In this document: positions 50,418 to 60,885 of the stretch, in pieces
Layout: every line of letters begins with the position of its first letter
Numbering within the stretch: the stretch's first letter is position 1
From: Erythrophleum ivorense
Taxonomy: Eukaryota; Streptophyta; Magnoliopsida; Fabales; Fabaceae
Direction: 5' to 3'
Length of the DNA stretch: 64,000 nucleotides
NCBI GenBank assembly: GCA_026724425.1
Contig: JAIUCV010000011.1
Span: 7,709,501-7,773,500, forward strand
Notes under the pieces: model-generated
Told to the model about the DNA's origin: nothing
The model's input: the letters and a program-made list of their open reading frames with translations, nothing else
Database searches by the model: none
Position numbers and translations under genes: made by a program

Positions 50418-50420
50418 GCT
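47021..50420 (+). mobile_element. Large AT-rich LTR-like element, right copy
   Basis: It starts TGTCACACCCAAAATGCGAC at 47,021 and is preceded by CCTAT. The order is: a GGAAGATGTTAGGCACCCC motif near 47,220 (common near the start of plant gypsy LTRs); an extreme T-rich tract (about 47,470-48,560); a TATA-like AAATATAAAGAAAAG at 49,116; and a pyrimidine-rich leader-like region to about 49,740. The whole is the inverted counterpart of 1-3,356. The homology lasts to the window edge on the other copy, so the right border is only a lower limit. No protein domain was recognised. Confidence 0.65.
47470..48560 (+). repeat. Kilobase-scale T-rich asymmetric tract
   Basis: About 1.1 kb is dominated by T on the plus strand, with recurring GATTTTTTATTTTT-like text. 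The inverted copy (about 2,000-3,110) is correspondingly A-rich. The skew is therefore a property of the element. Confidence 0.85.
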
Positions 50421-51180
50421 TTGAGAATTGAGTTATTTGGGCTTAAGTTGTCTAGGTTTAATATGTAGTTAGCTTTTGGAATTTGGAGGAAAAGAACTAA
50501 TTTTTTATTTTATTTTTGTCTTTTAAATTTTCCTTTTCTTCTTCTTTTTGTCTTTTTCTTGTCCTTTTTTTTCCAATTGTTCCTTTCTTTTATATTTTTT
50601 GGCTAATTTGATTTTTTTATCATTATTAAAGTATGCTCAGACAAAATACGATATTTGCATTTATGATAATAGAAATTTGATACTTTATAATCGTGAGCTC
50701 ACTTATTGTGGGTTTGATCATAAAAATGTTTTGATAAACTTAATTAAAAACAACCATTGGTTTGATGTGATTTATGGTTATGCATGGTATGTTTTGCAAT
50801 CTCAACCATAATTATGCACTTTTGAATGCCAAGTCATATGAGTTGCATGCTTACACTCTTGGTAGACCATTATTATGAATAATTATTGGTGTTAATTATT
50901 GTTAAGCATGATTATGTACTTTTGCTTGTCGTAACAATCACTTTGCCCATTGACATCTTGTAGTTATCTGCTCACTTATTGTGAGACCAAGCACAAGGAT
51001 GTTTTGGTTAATTTGATGAGGCATTTTATATTTGTTGATCTGTGCGTATATGTGTGTGATAATGCCTCTGTTGATTTATATAACATAATTATTGCTAAGA
51101 ATATTGCATTGGTAATGCATATACTTTATTAGTGTAGTATTGTTAGTGTAATTTGTTGTCACTAAGATATATATAAATTA
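50421..51180 (+). other. Region with a duplicated, partly open protein-like segment
   Basis: Two open segments share a pattern: LTYCGFDHKNVLINLI (from about 50,698, within 50,548-50,811) and LTYCETKHKDVLVNLM (from about 50,972, within 50,950-51,132). The DNA match GCTCACTTATTGTG is also shared. I do not recognise the family. It may be the 5' part of the copia element that follows or an unrelated repeat. No start or complete frame is supported. Confidence 0.35.
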
Positions 51181-52500
51181 ATGTCTTAATGTTTCTTACA
51201 CACTATCGGTATAAAGATATCAATGACATTTGTTTAGTAGACCTTTTGATGTGTAATTGAGTTTTCTTAATTTATTATGATCCAAGACTCTTAGGTGGGA
51301 TTGCGATAAACAACAAATTCATGTATGTAATTGCATTAGTTGGATCTTGTGAAAAAAAAATTATTGAATATGTCATACATAATAATCTATTTGTAGTCAT
51401 GCTGTTTCTATTATAGCTTCCATGTTTATGCAACTACAATATATGAAATCCTTATATGGGACTATTTAATATGACTCGAAATAGTTCTTAGATTTGTGCT
51501 TTAGCAATTGCACTATTGGTCTTGCCCTTAAAGGTGGATACACCTATAATGCACTTAATAACTATTCCACTGTTGTTGGTAAAGCTTTTCGTGAATAATG
51601 GCACGTCTTTGAAAGAATGTGCTTAGGCAATTAATGGATTCTGAAAAAGAAAATCACAGTGGAATTCTTGATCGTTGTTGAAAATGAGGTTTAGTTATCT
51701 TATCAAAGCTCAAAAGAGTTATCACTTTTCTTTATTGGAAAACATTCATTATGATAAAAGTGTCTAGTGTTCAAGGAGCATATTTTGAATCTTATGCTCC
51801 ATTGGAAGGAGCCCTTTAGTATTACTTGGGGAATTGATTATCATGTCTAGCATTTTCTGTATACCTCTAATCTCTGTCTCAAGTATTGAAGGTTTCCCAT
51901 TTTGCCAAGCAAAGAGAATGAGATGTGACCAAAAGATTGATATTGATTCTCAAGAAGTGGAACTTGTGGAAAAGGGTAATACTTTCGCTTCTATTATGAA
52001 TTATTTGACTCTTGGATCTAGCTAAGTCTAATGTGAGTTTAACTAAGGGTTAAGAGAGCCTGAGTCCTAGTTTGTGATAAGAAAATTATTACTATGTTAT
52101 GTGACAATTATGTTTAGCCATTTGGGACCTCTTTCAGGTTAAATATGATTTTGTAATTAGCCAGCTTATTAGATGGTAGACTATTGTTTTTGTCTTTTTA
52201 GTTCTAACTTGTTCTCAATCCAATCTCATTATGATCCATCTTATTCTTTGTATTTGGATTCTAGTGGTGTAGTTCATGTTGGAATTTGTCTTTTAGACAT
52301 GTTATGGAATTAAGTAACCATTTTTGCACCCTTTCAAGGAAGAATTTGATTTCCAATTATATTATAAGGTAGTAAGGTGAAACTGTCATTGACCTTGATT
52401 ATTATTAATGGTCTCATTACACTGAGTAATAACCTGTGTTGGATTTAAATTCCTCCCTCCATTGGGTTTAGTAATTGCATGATTAATTCTATTGAGACGC
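51180..52500 (+). other. Probable 5' interior of the second copia relic
   Basis: This lies directly upstream of recognisable copia pol sequence on the same strand. It contains scattered short open segments (for example 51,834-52,025) but no motif I can assign, and gag may be too decayed to see. It is labelled from position only. Confidence 0.3.
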
Positions 52501-52539
52501 CTTTTGATGTTATGGATTTGAGCAGAATTTCTTAGGAAA

Positions 52540-54945
52540 GTTTAGAGAGACACGTTAAACAAGTTGTTTTACATAGCCTTGTTATCACTATTTTAGATTT
52601 TCATATAGATTGTATTAAGGGAAATTCCTTCTTGATTTTAGGATAAAGGCACAAGTGGGAGTCTAGTCTTTTGAATATGGTTTTAAGGTTATTGAGGACC
52701 TTATACTCCCAATGTAAGAAAATTTGTGCACTTCATCATTTTTATTAGTAATTATTCCTATTATGTTGAGTAATCTTTTTTACATGAGAAGTAAATTTTG
52801 TTAGATGCCTCTAAAGCATTGTAAATGGTCATTGAGACAAAATTGGTAACTACCCTAAAAGGGCTAGATTTAATAAAGGTGATAAACGTTATGGCAAATA
52901 TTTAAATGTTAGTAGAAACCCTAGTTTCTTTTTATGTTATGTTCCTACTAGATTGTGGTATTGAGGTTCAGGATACCACATGTTTAACACACATTTGTAA
53001 GTACGGGGTTCTAAAGTGAAGACAAAACCATATAATCCTAGCCTAAGAAATTAGATACCGTATCTATTGGTGCTTTCTTCTTGGATTTTGTACAAGCTCT
53101 ACAAGCAGTAAATCTATTGTTAATTTGTTGTCCTACTATCTCTACCAGAGTCATTAAATCTCTTAGATCTATTTGTGTTAAGAATAACTTGGATAATGAA
53201 AGTCAAGTATTCCATGTCCTATCTTCCAAGAGGAGAGTACTAGTCATGCCTATAACTAGATAAGCTTCTTTATCAAAGTTTATTACTTTATAAAGGATGT
53301 TAATGTTAAGATACCATTGATGGTTATAAAGAACCTTCTATTATTGATATTGAAAATTATGTTGTTATGATTATTTTTTTTACTTTGGGACTATCTTAGT
53401 GAATCCATAAACATACAATTGTAGTGTTCACAAGGCTTGTTTACGAGAACACGTCTTTTGGTTATAACTCATATTTCAAATTTTCTCTCTTACCAGGAAG
53501 CTATACCAAGCTTTCACTCATATGAATGGTTAAAGGCCATGAGGAATGAATTATTCTCATGGATTATTATCATATTTGTGAATTTATAAAAATCATAACT
53601 AGCTATAAAGTTATTGACTTTAGGTAGGTCTTTAAGACCCCACCATGGGGTTATAAGAGAAACCATAAGATTTGATGTCAATTTATTGTACTGGCTATAA
53701 TTAGTGAGAGGGATTTAGTTATATATGATTTCTTACTAATGTTCATTAAAGATATTCTTAGAAAGATTATGGCATTAATTGGAGTTTGCTTTGGAACTTC
53801 ACTATATGAATGTCTAGTTTGTGTCTAGTTTGTCTTTTTGTGTTGAAGCTTGTTTAAGGATGTTTGTATGGTTCAACTAAATGGTTTTGTAGAATCATAA
53901 AAGGAGCACTTAATGCTTAAATCAAAGAATCCATCTATGCACTAAACAAACATTTATTTACTACTATCTAGGTATGACGAGGTAATAACCTCTCTTGATT
54001 TTGTTGTAAGCACTTCATATCAATGTATCTTTAAGAGATTGGATATACTTTTGTAGTGTATGTTGATGGCATATGCTTTTGGCCTACTTTCTTCTCACTT
54101 TTGATGTGGAAGATCTTGGTGAAACCCCTTTATGTTATTGGAATACACATCCATTATGATAAGTCTTGTGGTAATTTGAGACTGTCTCAAGGAATTTTGG
54201 TTGATTGAGTGTTTAAAAAATTCAATTTGTACTTTTGCTCCTTTTAAGGTACACCTAATCAAATGGATGAGAGATTATCTAGATTTTAGTGTCTTTAGGA
54301 TTACATAGAGAGGACCAAAATGGAAAGTAGTCCATTTTTGCCTCCACTATTGGTAACTTTATGTTAAGTCAGATGTGCACTCATATGGATATAACTTTTA
54401 TTCAGTTAATACTTAAGTAATCTTGTTTTAGATTTTGGAAGTTGCTTAAAATTTGTTTGATACCTATAGGGTACATGGGATCACATGTTATCTTAGAATT
54501 GATCTAATACAATTTTAACCATTGGCCTTCTTAAATTCAATTTCATGTAATTATTTTAAAGTCATTTTGTTGAAAAGCGCCAAATAGACACTTATAGCTA
54601 CCTCATTTTTTTTTTCAAAATATGTCACTTGTGATATCATTTTCAGGCTATATGGTCAAAGAAATTTAGTTATGTTATGAGCATTATTGAATGTATATCT
54701 CAAGCTTTGAGCATCTTATTGCGAAAATGATTCGATTATATGCTTCTTTTATTATCATAAGAATTCTAATCGTACTAAATTTTGATATTATATTCTTTTT
54801 TGCTGAAAAGAAAATTTGTGAATTACAAACTCAAAGTTATATGTATCTTATAGATAATATGTTAGTTGATCCGTTAATTATAAGCTTACCCATTAGAGTT
54901 TTTGGAAAACATGGTAACTCTCGGAAATTGTGAAATTTTTTATAC
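52540..54945 (+). pseudogene. Ty1/copia pol relic: pre-integrase to RNase H
   Basis: Plus-strand segments, in order, are: a pre-integrase/integrase start (LERHVKQVVLHSLV...LDFHIDCIKGN, about 52,541); RFNKGDKRYGKY (52,863); the RT N-terminus (SFHSYEWLKAMRNELFSW at about 53,510; KVIDFR-VFKTPPWGYKRN); a DVCMVQLNGFVES segment (about 53,860); the RT active-site region FVVYVDGI (54,050-54,073), where the second Asp of YVDD is Gly; an EDLGETPLCYW segment; LRLSQGILVD; and the RNase H tail DNMLVDPLIISLPIRVFGKH (54,850-54,920). The family looks the same as the 32.4 kb relic. Many stops and frameshifts make it non-functional. Confidence 0.85.
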
Positions 54946-55169
54946 CTAGGTGTAGTGGGATTTTGAGTTATGTTCTCTAGAGACACTTAATGTATTTCTT
55001 GACATTTGGATATGCCAAGTGTTTTATATGTATTTCTTTTGTTGTTCTAATTAATTCAATTATGAAATTTTATTGACATTTTATCATTGTTTTCCTTATC
55101 AAATTTGATATTCTGTTAGTCATTTCGTTTCTAAATTTTGTGATTATAATGTTTATTAATTATTCGATA

Positions 55170-55583
55170 TTCAAAGTAGATCTTATCAATTTATTTTTGT
55201 TTTATTCGACAATTAATTAATGATAAATTTACATATTTTAATTTTAATAATATTAAATAATTAATTTTGTATTTTGACATTGCATAAATGAATTAGATTT
55301 ATGTGTTAGGAATAGCCAGTATTCATTGATCCATTTAGGAAACAAAGGCTTAACTTACCGTCCATTTTAATACTAGTTACTTTATTTATACTAACTCAAG
55401 GTTTGTTCTTTATCCAAGAGGTACATTGACAAACTTTCTTCTCTCTCGAAAATATTGTGAGTTGTAACCTATCTTTATGCTCTCATTCTCTCTCGCTATT
55501 GCCATCTACTTCTTTAAGTCTCTACACTAATCATGGTTTATAGCATTAGATCTGATATAATTTAAATCTTATCTCCTAATTTA
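55170..55583 (+). repeat. 3' LTR of the second copia relic
   Basis: Aligns in inverse orientation with the LTR at 4,024-4,439, including TATCTCCTAATTTATTTTAG at the end and the AATAATATTAAATAATTAA core. The 5' border has lost its TG. The host flank of OMT copy B begins about 7 bases after its end. Confidence 0.65.
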
Positions 55584-55718
55584 TTTTAGCTCGTTGATGT
55601 GAAAACTACATAAATAACAAAGAAGCTAGGGCCAAAAACTGTAGATAATGGCATTACAAATAATCATAGAATAATTAGAGATACATAGAGAAGCAAAGGA
55701 GTTTATACATATAAAATT

Positions 55719-58295
55719 TCAGATTGGATAAGCCTCAATGATGGATACCGAAGTTGGAATGTTGATGATTTTATAGCGAGGGAACCCAGCTTTTTGTAAT
55801 AGGTTCTTCCACTCCAACTCAGTCCTCTCCCTTCCACCAGAGGAATGTGCAATCATGACCAAATCAAAGACCAAGCCTGTGTCATCGAAGATGCCATTAC
55901 CCTCTGGCTTCAGAATAAACTCCACTATAATAACCTTCCCTGTCTCTTCTGGAATTGCTTTCTTGCAATTCTTCAATATCTTTATGCAATTTTCCTCGCT
56001 CCAATCATGCAGTATCCACTGCATTTATCAGACAGAAGATAGTGGGTTTTCACATTCTGATTGTCGTATTCATAAATCTAAGTAGTGGATTCCAGATATT
56101 GTTTTGTGGGGTTGCATAGTCATGTAAAGACTTCTAGCATGCAAATTATTTGGTAACTTTTTTCAATAAATATTTTAGTAATTGGAACATATTACTCGCT
56201 TATTTTGTGTTTTATGATGTCATAGGCCCGCATAATGTAACATTTTGACAGTCATTTTAAATTTAAATTCTAATAGTAGACTGCGAATATAAATAAAGGC
56301 AATGACCCAAAAAAAAATCCCAGGTCATAATTTCAAATTAATATTTCTTATATATATATATTGACTTATATATAGACGATAATGAAAATTGAAAATTAAT
56401 AAACTATATTTTTCTTCCACAAACCTTATCTAGTTTGTTTATTTGTTTTTTTCTTTTCTGCCACAAAACACCTATCCAGGTTTAAACGTAAATAAATATA
56501 CGGCAAATTCACAACTTGCTCACCAGGGTCATCATTGAATGAATGCTATCATATAATAATTGAAGACTTAAAAAGTAGAGAAACTTTAAAAATAAAAAAA
56601 ATAAAGAGTAGGTTTACAAGTTACATGACAAAAGTTAATAGTAAAAAAAATGGCCTACAAATATTGATGGAGTCATAATTAATAGTCTAAATTCTGTACA
56701 ATTATATTTTTAATTAGGTTGAACTATTTATGAGAACTATTTTATAATAATGTCCTAATATAAATATTAGAAAATAGGGTTATATATATAGAGATTGGAT
56801 CAACCCTATAAATATAAAAATTAATGTTTTCTTTTAATTTTGAACAATTTGTAAACACTACTTTTAACTTTGAAATATGTATCTTTCTTATTGAAGTTAA
56901 CACAAAATATGCAGAAAGATTAAATCTAGATGATAATTAAGAAAAATATTTTTTTTAGTTTTCAAATATAAGAATAGTGTTTGGAGCTAACTCAAAATTA
57001 AAAAGAAAATATTTGTATTTTTTTTCTTTGAGATAACAGTAAAGTTATATTTGAAATGGAAAAACGTGTATTATTTCATTGTTTAGAAGTTTAGTGAGAA
57101 GGTAGAAAGAGTTATTAATAAAATAAAATAACTTAAAATTTTTTTATAATATTATACCTCTATAATTAAACATAATTCTGACAAATTTTTAGTTAATAAA
57201 AATATAATTATAATTGTACTATCTATCCATCACAATTTTTTCAAAACCTCCCAATTTAAAAAAGACAAACAAAATAAGTTTTGCATGCCATGAGAGAGTT
57301 TTCAAGTGCCTCCTTTACCATGTCATGTCATCTTTAAAAAAAAAAATTCATAAGCAAAAATCTATTTTAAATTAACTATTTTATTTCTTGTCATTTCATC
57401 TCTTATCATCTTCTAAGGATAGTCTCAGTGATGCATGGAGATGGGTAACAAATTTATTACTTTTGAGATTGAAACTAAATGAAATTAACAATTTAAACAT
57501 CAAATTGTTAGTTATCAGTCGTCATACCTTCATGAAAACAGCATCAGCCGTGGGGATTGAGTGGAACATGTCTCCACCGACATGGGTGACTCTCTCGTAT
57601 TCAGGTGCGGTCGCGACCACATGGGGCAGATCAAAGTTGATGCACTTGATGTGCGGATAGGATTTCACAATCTCCGAGACCGTGCCTCCGATCCCGCCTC
57701 CCACGTCCACCAATGATCCAATGCTCCTGAACCCATCTTTATATTCCGATACGATCGCCCTCGTCACAATCCTAGCCGTACACGCCATCCCATCATTGAA
57801 CAGCTTGTTGAATTCTGGGCCCTCCGATGCGAATTCCCAAATCTCGCGGCCATGAGCCTTCTTGAACGCGATGCCACCTTCTCTCACGCAATGGCTCAGA
57901 TAGTGCCACGGAGCCAGAAGGTTTGGATGGTTCTCCATGAGAAGCATGGGAGCTAGGTTCATCTCGGAGCCACGTAGGAGCCACCGGGAAGAGTGGGTCA
58001 GGCCGTAAAGAGTGTCTCCGCCGTCGGATGGGTGATGGACGGCGAAGATGTTGCGACGGACCAGGAGTCTCATGACGCGCTCGAGGTAGGTGATGTCGGG
58101 AGAAGGTGCGTCGGAGAGAGCGGCGGTGATCTGGGATAAGCTGATTGGTCCACCGTGGCGGTGTATAATGTCGGGTATGCGGAGCTCTACAGCAGATTTG
58201 AGGGCCATGGAATCAGCGAAGCTGAACATATACTTCCATATATCAGCTTGGCCTTGTAATATTAATGCCTCTTCTCCCATTGCATTTTCTCCCAT
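55719..58295 (-). CDS. Class II SAM-dependent O-methyltransferase (copy B, intact, two exons)
   Basis: Exon 1 is 58,295-57,528 (256 codons) and exon 2 is 56,018-55,719 (99 codons plus stop), separated by a 1,509-bp intron with AAG|GTATGA and TGCAG|TGG borders in phase 0. The 355-residue product has the usual length of plant COMT-type enzymes. An N-terminal dimerisation domain begins around residues 15-30 (QADIWKYMFSFADSMALK). The SAM motif LVDVGGGIGG is at 195-204, DLPHVV at 222-227 and GGDMF at 240-244. The catalytic His is His260 in ILHDWS, with likely partner acids Glu289 (VIIVEF) and Glu320 (GGRERTE). These cytosolic homodimers move methyl from SAM to hydroxyls of phenolics or alkaloids. 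The N-terminus resembles enzymes annotated as reticuline 7-O- or norcoclaurine 6-O-methyltransferase or flavonoid OMTs; the substrate cannot be decided here. The start is supported by the conserved ATG in copy A. Confidence 0.93.
56019..57527 (-). other. Intron of OMT copy B
   Basis: AT-rich, 1,509 bp, with GT...AG borders. It aligns with the intron of copy A, which has an extra MITE-like insert. It has no coding content. Confidence 0.9.
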
Positions 58296-58298
58296 CTT

Positions 58299-58300
<2 letters not shown>

Positions 58301-58333
<33 letters not shown>
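58301..58333. repeat. (CT)n microsatellite in the 5' leader of OMT copy B
   Basis: An uninterrupted CT run (GA in the sense of the gene) lies 6 bases before the ATG. Copy A has only a few GA units here. GA/CT leader repeats are common in plant 5' UTRs and can affect expression; no effect is shown here. Confidence 0.95.
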
Positions 58334-58337
<4 letters not shown>

Positions 58338-58339
58338 TT

Positions 58340-58400
58340 CCCTCTCCTTTCTGATTCACACGAACAAGAGACGCAGCCGCCTCTATATAAAGAACGAACG
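58340..58400 (-). promoter_or_regulatory. Core promoter of OMT copy B
   Basis: On the minus strand TTTATATAGAGG (58,392-58,381) lies about 90 bases upstream of the ATG, a suitable distance for a TATA box with a short leader. Copy A has lost this sequence. The transcription start is not visible. Confidence 0.6.
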
Positions 58401-60885
58401 AGGCAAAGAAAGCTGACACTGAAGTAACTCTCTGGATAACAGACAAATAGAATACGTGACTACAATAGACGCACAGTTTGAAAACAACATGATCTTGTTC
58501 GTATATGACAAACAGCCTTAATATTTTAATTTCGCACAAATATTTTAAAATTTAAAATGAATTAATATTTTAGTCCTTTAAAAATTCACTTTGTCTCAAT
58601 TTGATACAAAAAATGCTAACGTCAAAATCATTTACCAAAGAAGAAAAATATCCTTATATAAGTTTTGTTGATAGAAATAGGTGATGTGACCTAATAAAGA
58701 ACTGATTGTATAATGTTGATAAATGCTTAGTTAACCTTGAAACATACCAAAATTTTAGTGACTTGCCTTGTATCACTTTTAGGGTTAGGTGAACATGTAA
58801 TGGTCACATCAGTTTTGCATTATATTATATCATCTATTTTTATTAATTATTTTTTAATGAGATTTAACACAAAGATAAAATTGAAAGAATACTTTTTGTC
58901 ATATTAAATATGAGATATTATGACATCAAGTGATCAAATTGAGAGGAAGTATATTTTGGGGCATAAAAATGTTTGTCTCGTTACAATGTTATTACCCATG
59001 CTTCAATTATTATTGAGGGGATAGTTATTGATTGAAAAAAAAAAAAAACTGATGATAGTTGATACTCTTATGTATGATTTTACAAGTGACCCTAGAATGA
59101 AGAAAATGATATTATTATTGATTTGTCGTCAGTGAAACGTTTAAAAATAATTAGATTAATACACTTATGTTGGGCTTGTATTAATTCATATTATAATGCT
59201 GATTCTAGAAGCTCATAAGCGTTAGGTAATGAAATTACTTCTTCACTTGTTTTTTTATGTGACAAGGTGATGATTCAACCTCATTTGTCAATTCTCCCAT
59301 CTGTTGAGTCTGTAAGTTGATCACAATTGTCAAACTAATTGAAACTATGGATGAAGATCAGAAATTACCTATCTAATTATAATATCAGTGTAGATCTCAT
59401 CACTATATATTCATAAATAAGGAAAAATAATTCTTTTTTGTGTTACATATATATACCTAAGATAAAAAATTTAGTGTTCTAATGTTAATAACATGGGGTT
59501 TGAAGTCATTGCTTCGATTCAATTTTGCTTTATAATATTTGTTGTTTAGCTAGGTATATATTAGTTTATTTCTTATAGGTGTTATTATTTCTCACAAACA
59601 TGTGTGTGTGTATATATATATATATATCGCTTTTTTATGCTTAAGGTGCTATATTTATTTGATTAGCCCTTTGTGATTTTTATAACCTAAAATAAAAAAA
59701 CAATCACATAACAATGAAGTTAATTAATTATACAAGATGAAATTTAAAAATTGGAAAAAAAAAACCACACAAGATGATAATGAAATAAAATAAAAGTCAA
59801 TAACTCCTTTTTTTTTTTGGATGAAAACTCCTAAAATGAACGGATAGAGAAATGGACAATTTTGAGTTAATAAATAAATTGGAGATGCTGGCTGATGAAC
59901 TATTTCTGGAATTTAACAATTGATTTGCTATATTGACTGACTAAGTCATAACGAAGAAAACCTGCAAGTAATGCAAAAGGGAGTGAGACCCCGGTTTGTG
60001 CCTTTGATACTTAAGTTGGAAGGATTCTATGAATAATTTGTGATAGCAAGGTTCAATTAAGCATATCTAGATTGAAGGCAATTCCCCTATTTATAGACAA
60101 GAATGATAGTTATTTCTGTAATTGATCAAAGTTAGTTGTGCAATTAAGTCTCACTAAGCTTGTGTTTGAGAACCGTAGCATCTTGTGCGGGTAATGGAAA
60201 ATCTTGGAGTAATGGTTAATTGTTAGAGTTTTTTTTTAACAATAATAAGAGTTTAAAAGTAATTATGAGCTTTTGGTCTAATGAGCTCAAAGTGAGCTAA
60301 CTGGCAATTGAGTCAAGGTTGAAACTTGACTTATGATTAGTCCCCTCAGTTACCTAGTACTTTGGTGGTAAAAGGTACTTATTCTCGAATGATCACTGAT
60401 AGAATTTTTCTTTTGGCTACATTAATTATAGCATCAGCATATCTTCAAGTGTTTCAATTGGTAAAAACTATTGGGGAGATATGATTTTGAACTTTGCCAA
60501 GTGTTAAAAATTAAGCGGAAGATTGTTAGTCATAGATGATGCTGCGGCTAAATTAGACATAAAAACTATTAAGTATATTAGTCGAACAAGAATTAAAATG
60601 ATAAGTAACAAATGGTGATTATTTATATTCTAAAATTCTTTGTATATTTTCTCTATGTACAAGCTCTTTACAATTATATACACTATTTACATACTAGTAT
60701 CCAAGGTTACTCTAGTTATGAATGCTTCAGGTAAAAAATATTCAAGATGCAATTATGAATAAGAATGCAAGATGCAATGCAAATACTAGGACTTAAATCG
60801 CTAATCATGCAAAACTCAACGCAACAAAAAGATATAGACACCAAAGACACAAGACCATAGAAGATCAATATTACTAGTACCTTAG

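Larger units (their letters stand above)
55590..60885. repeat. Inverted duplication arm B (intact, without insertions)
   Basis: This holds the downstream flank, gene, promoter and distal upstream flank of OMT copy B, and aligns inverted with about 4,490-22,835 once the transposons of arm A are discounted. Downstream similarity ends near GTTTTCACATCAACG (55,590-55,605), where the copia relic begins. Upstream similarity ends near 60,885. Confidence 0.85.

Noticed and set aside
57388..58416. Plus-strand open frames opposite OMT copy B exon 1 (57,388-57,660; 58,090-58,416)
   Set aside because: Antisense shadows of the real exon, fully explained by the coding strand.
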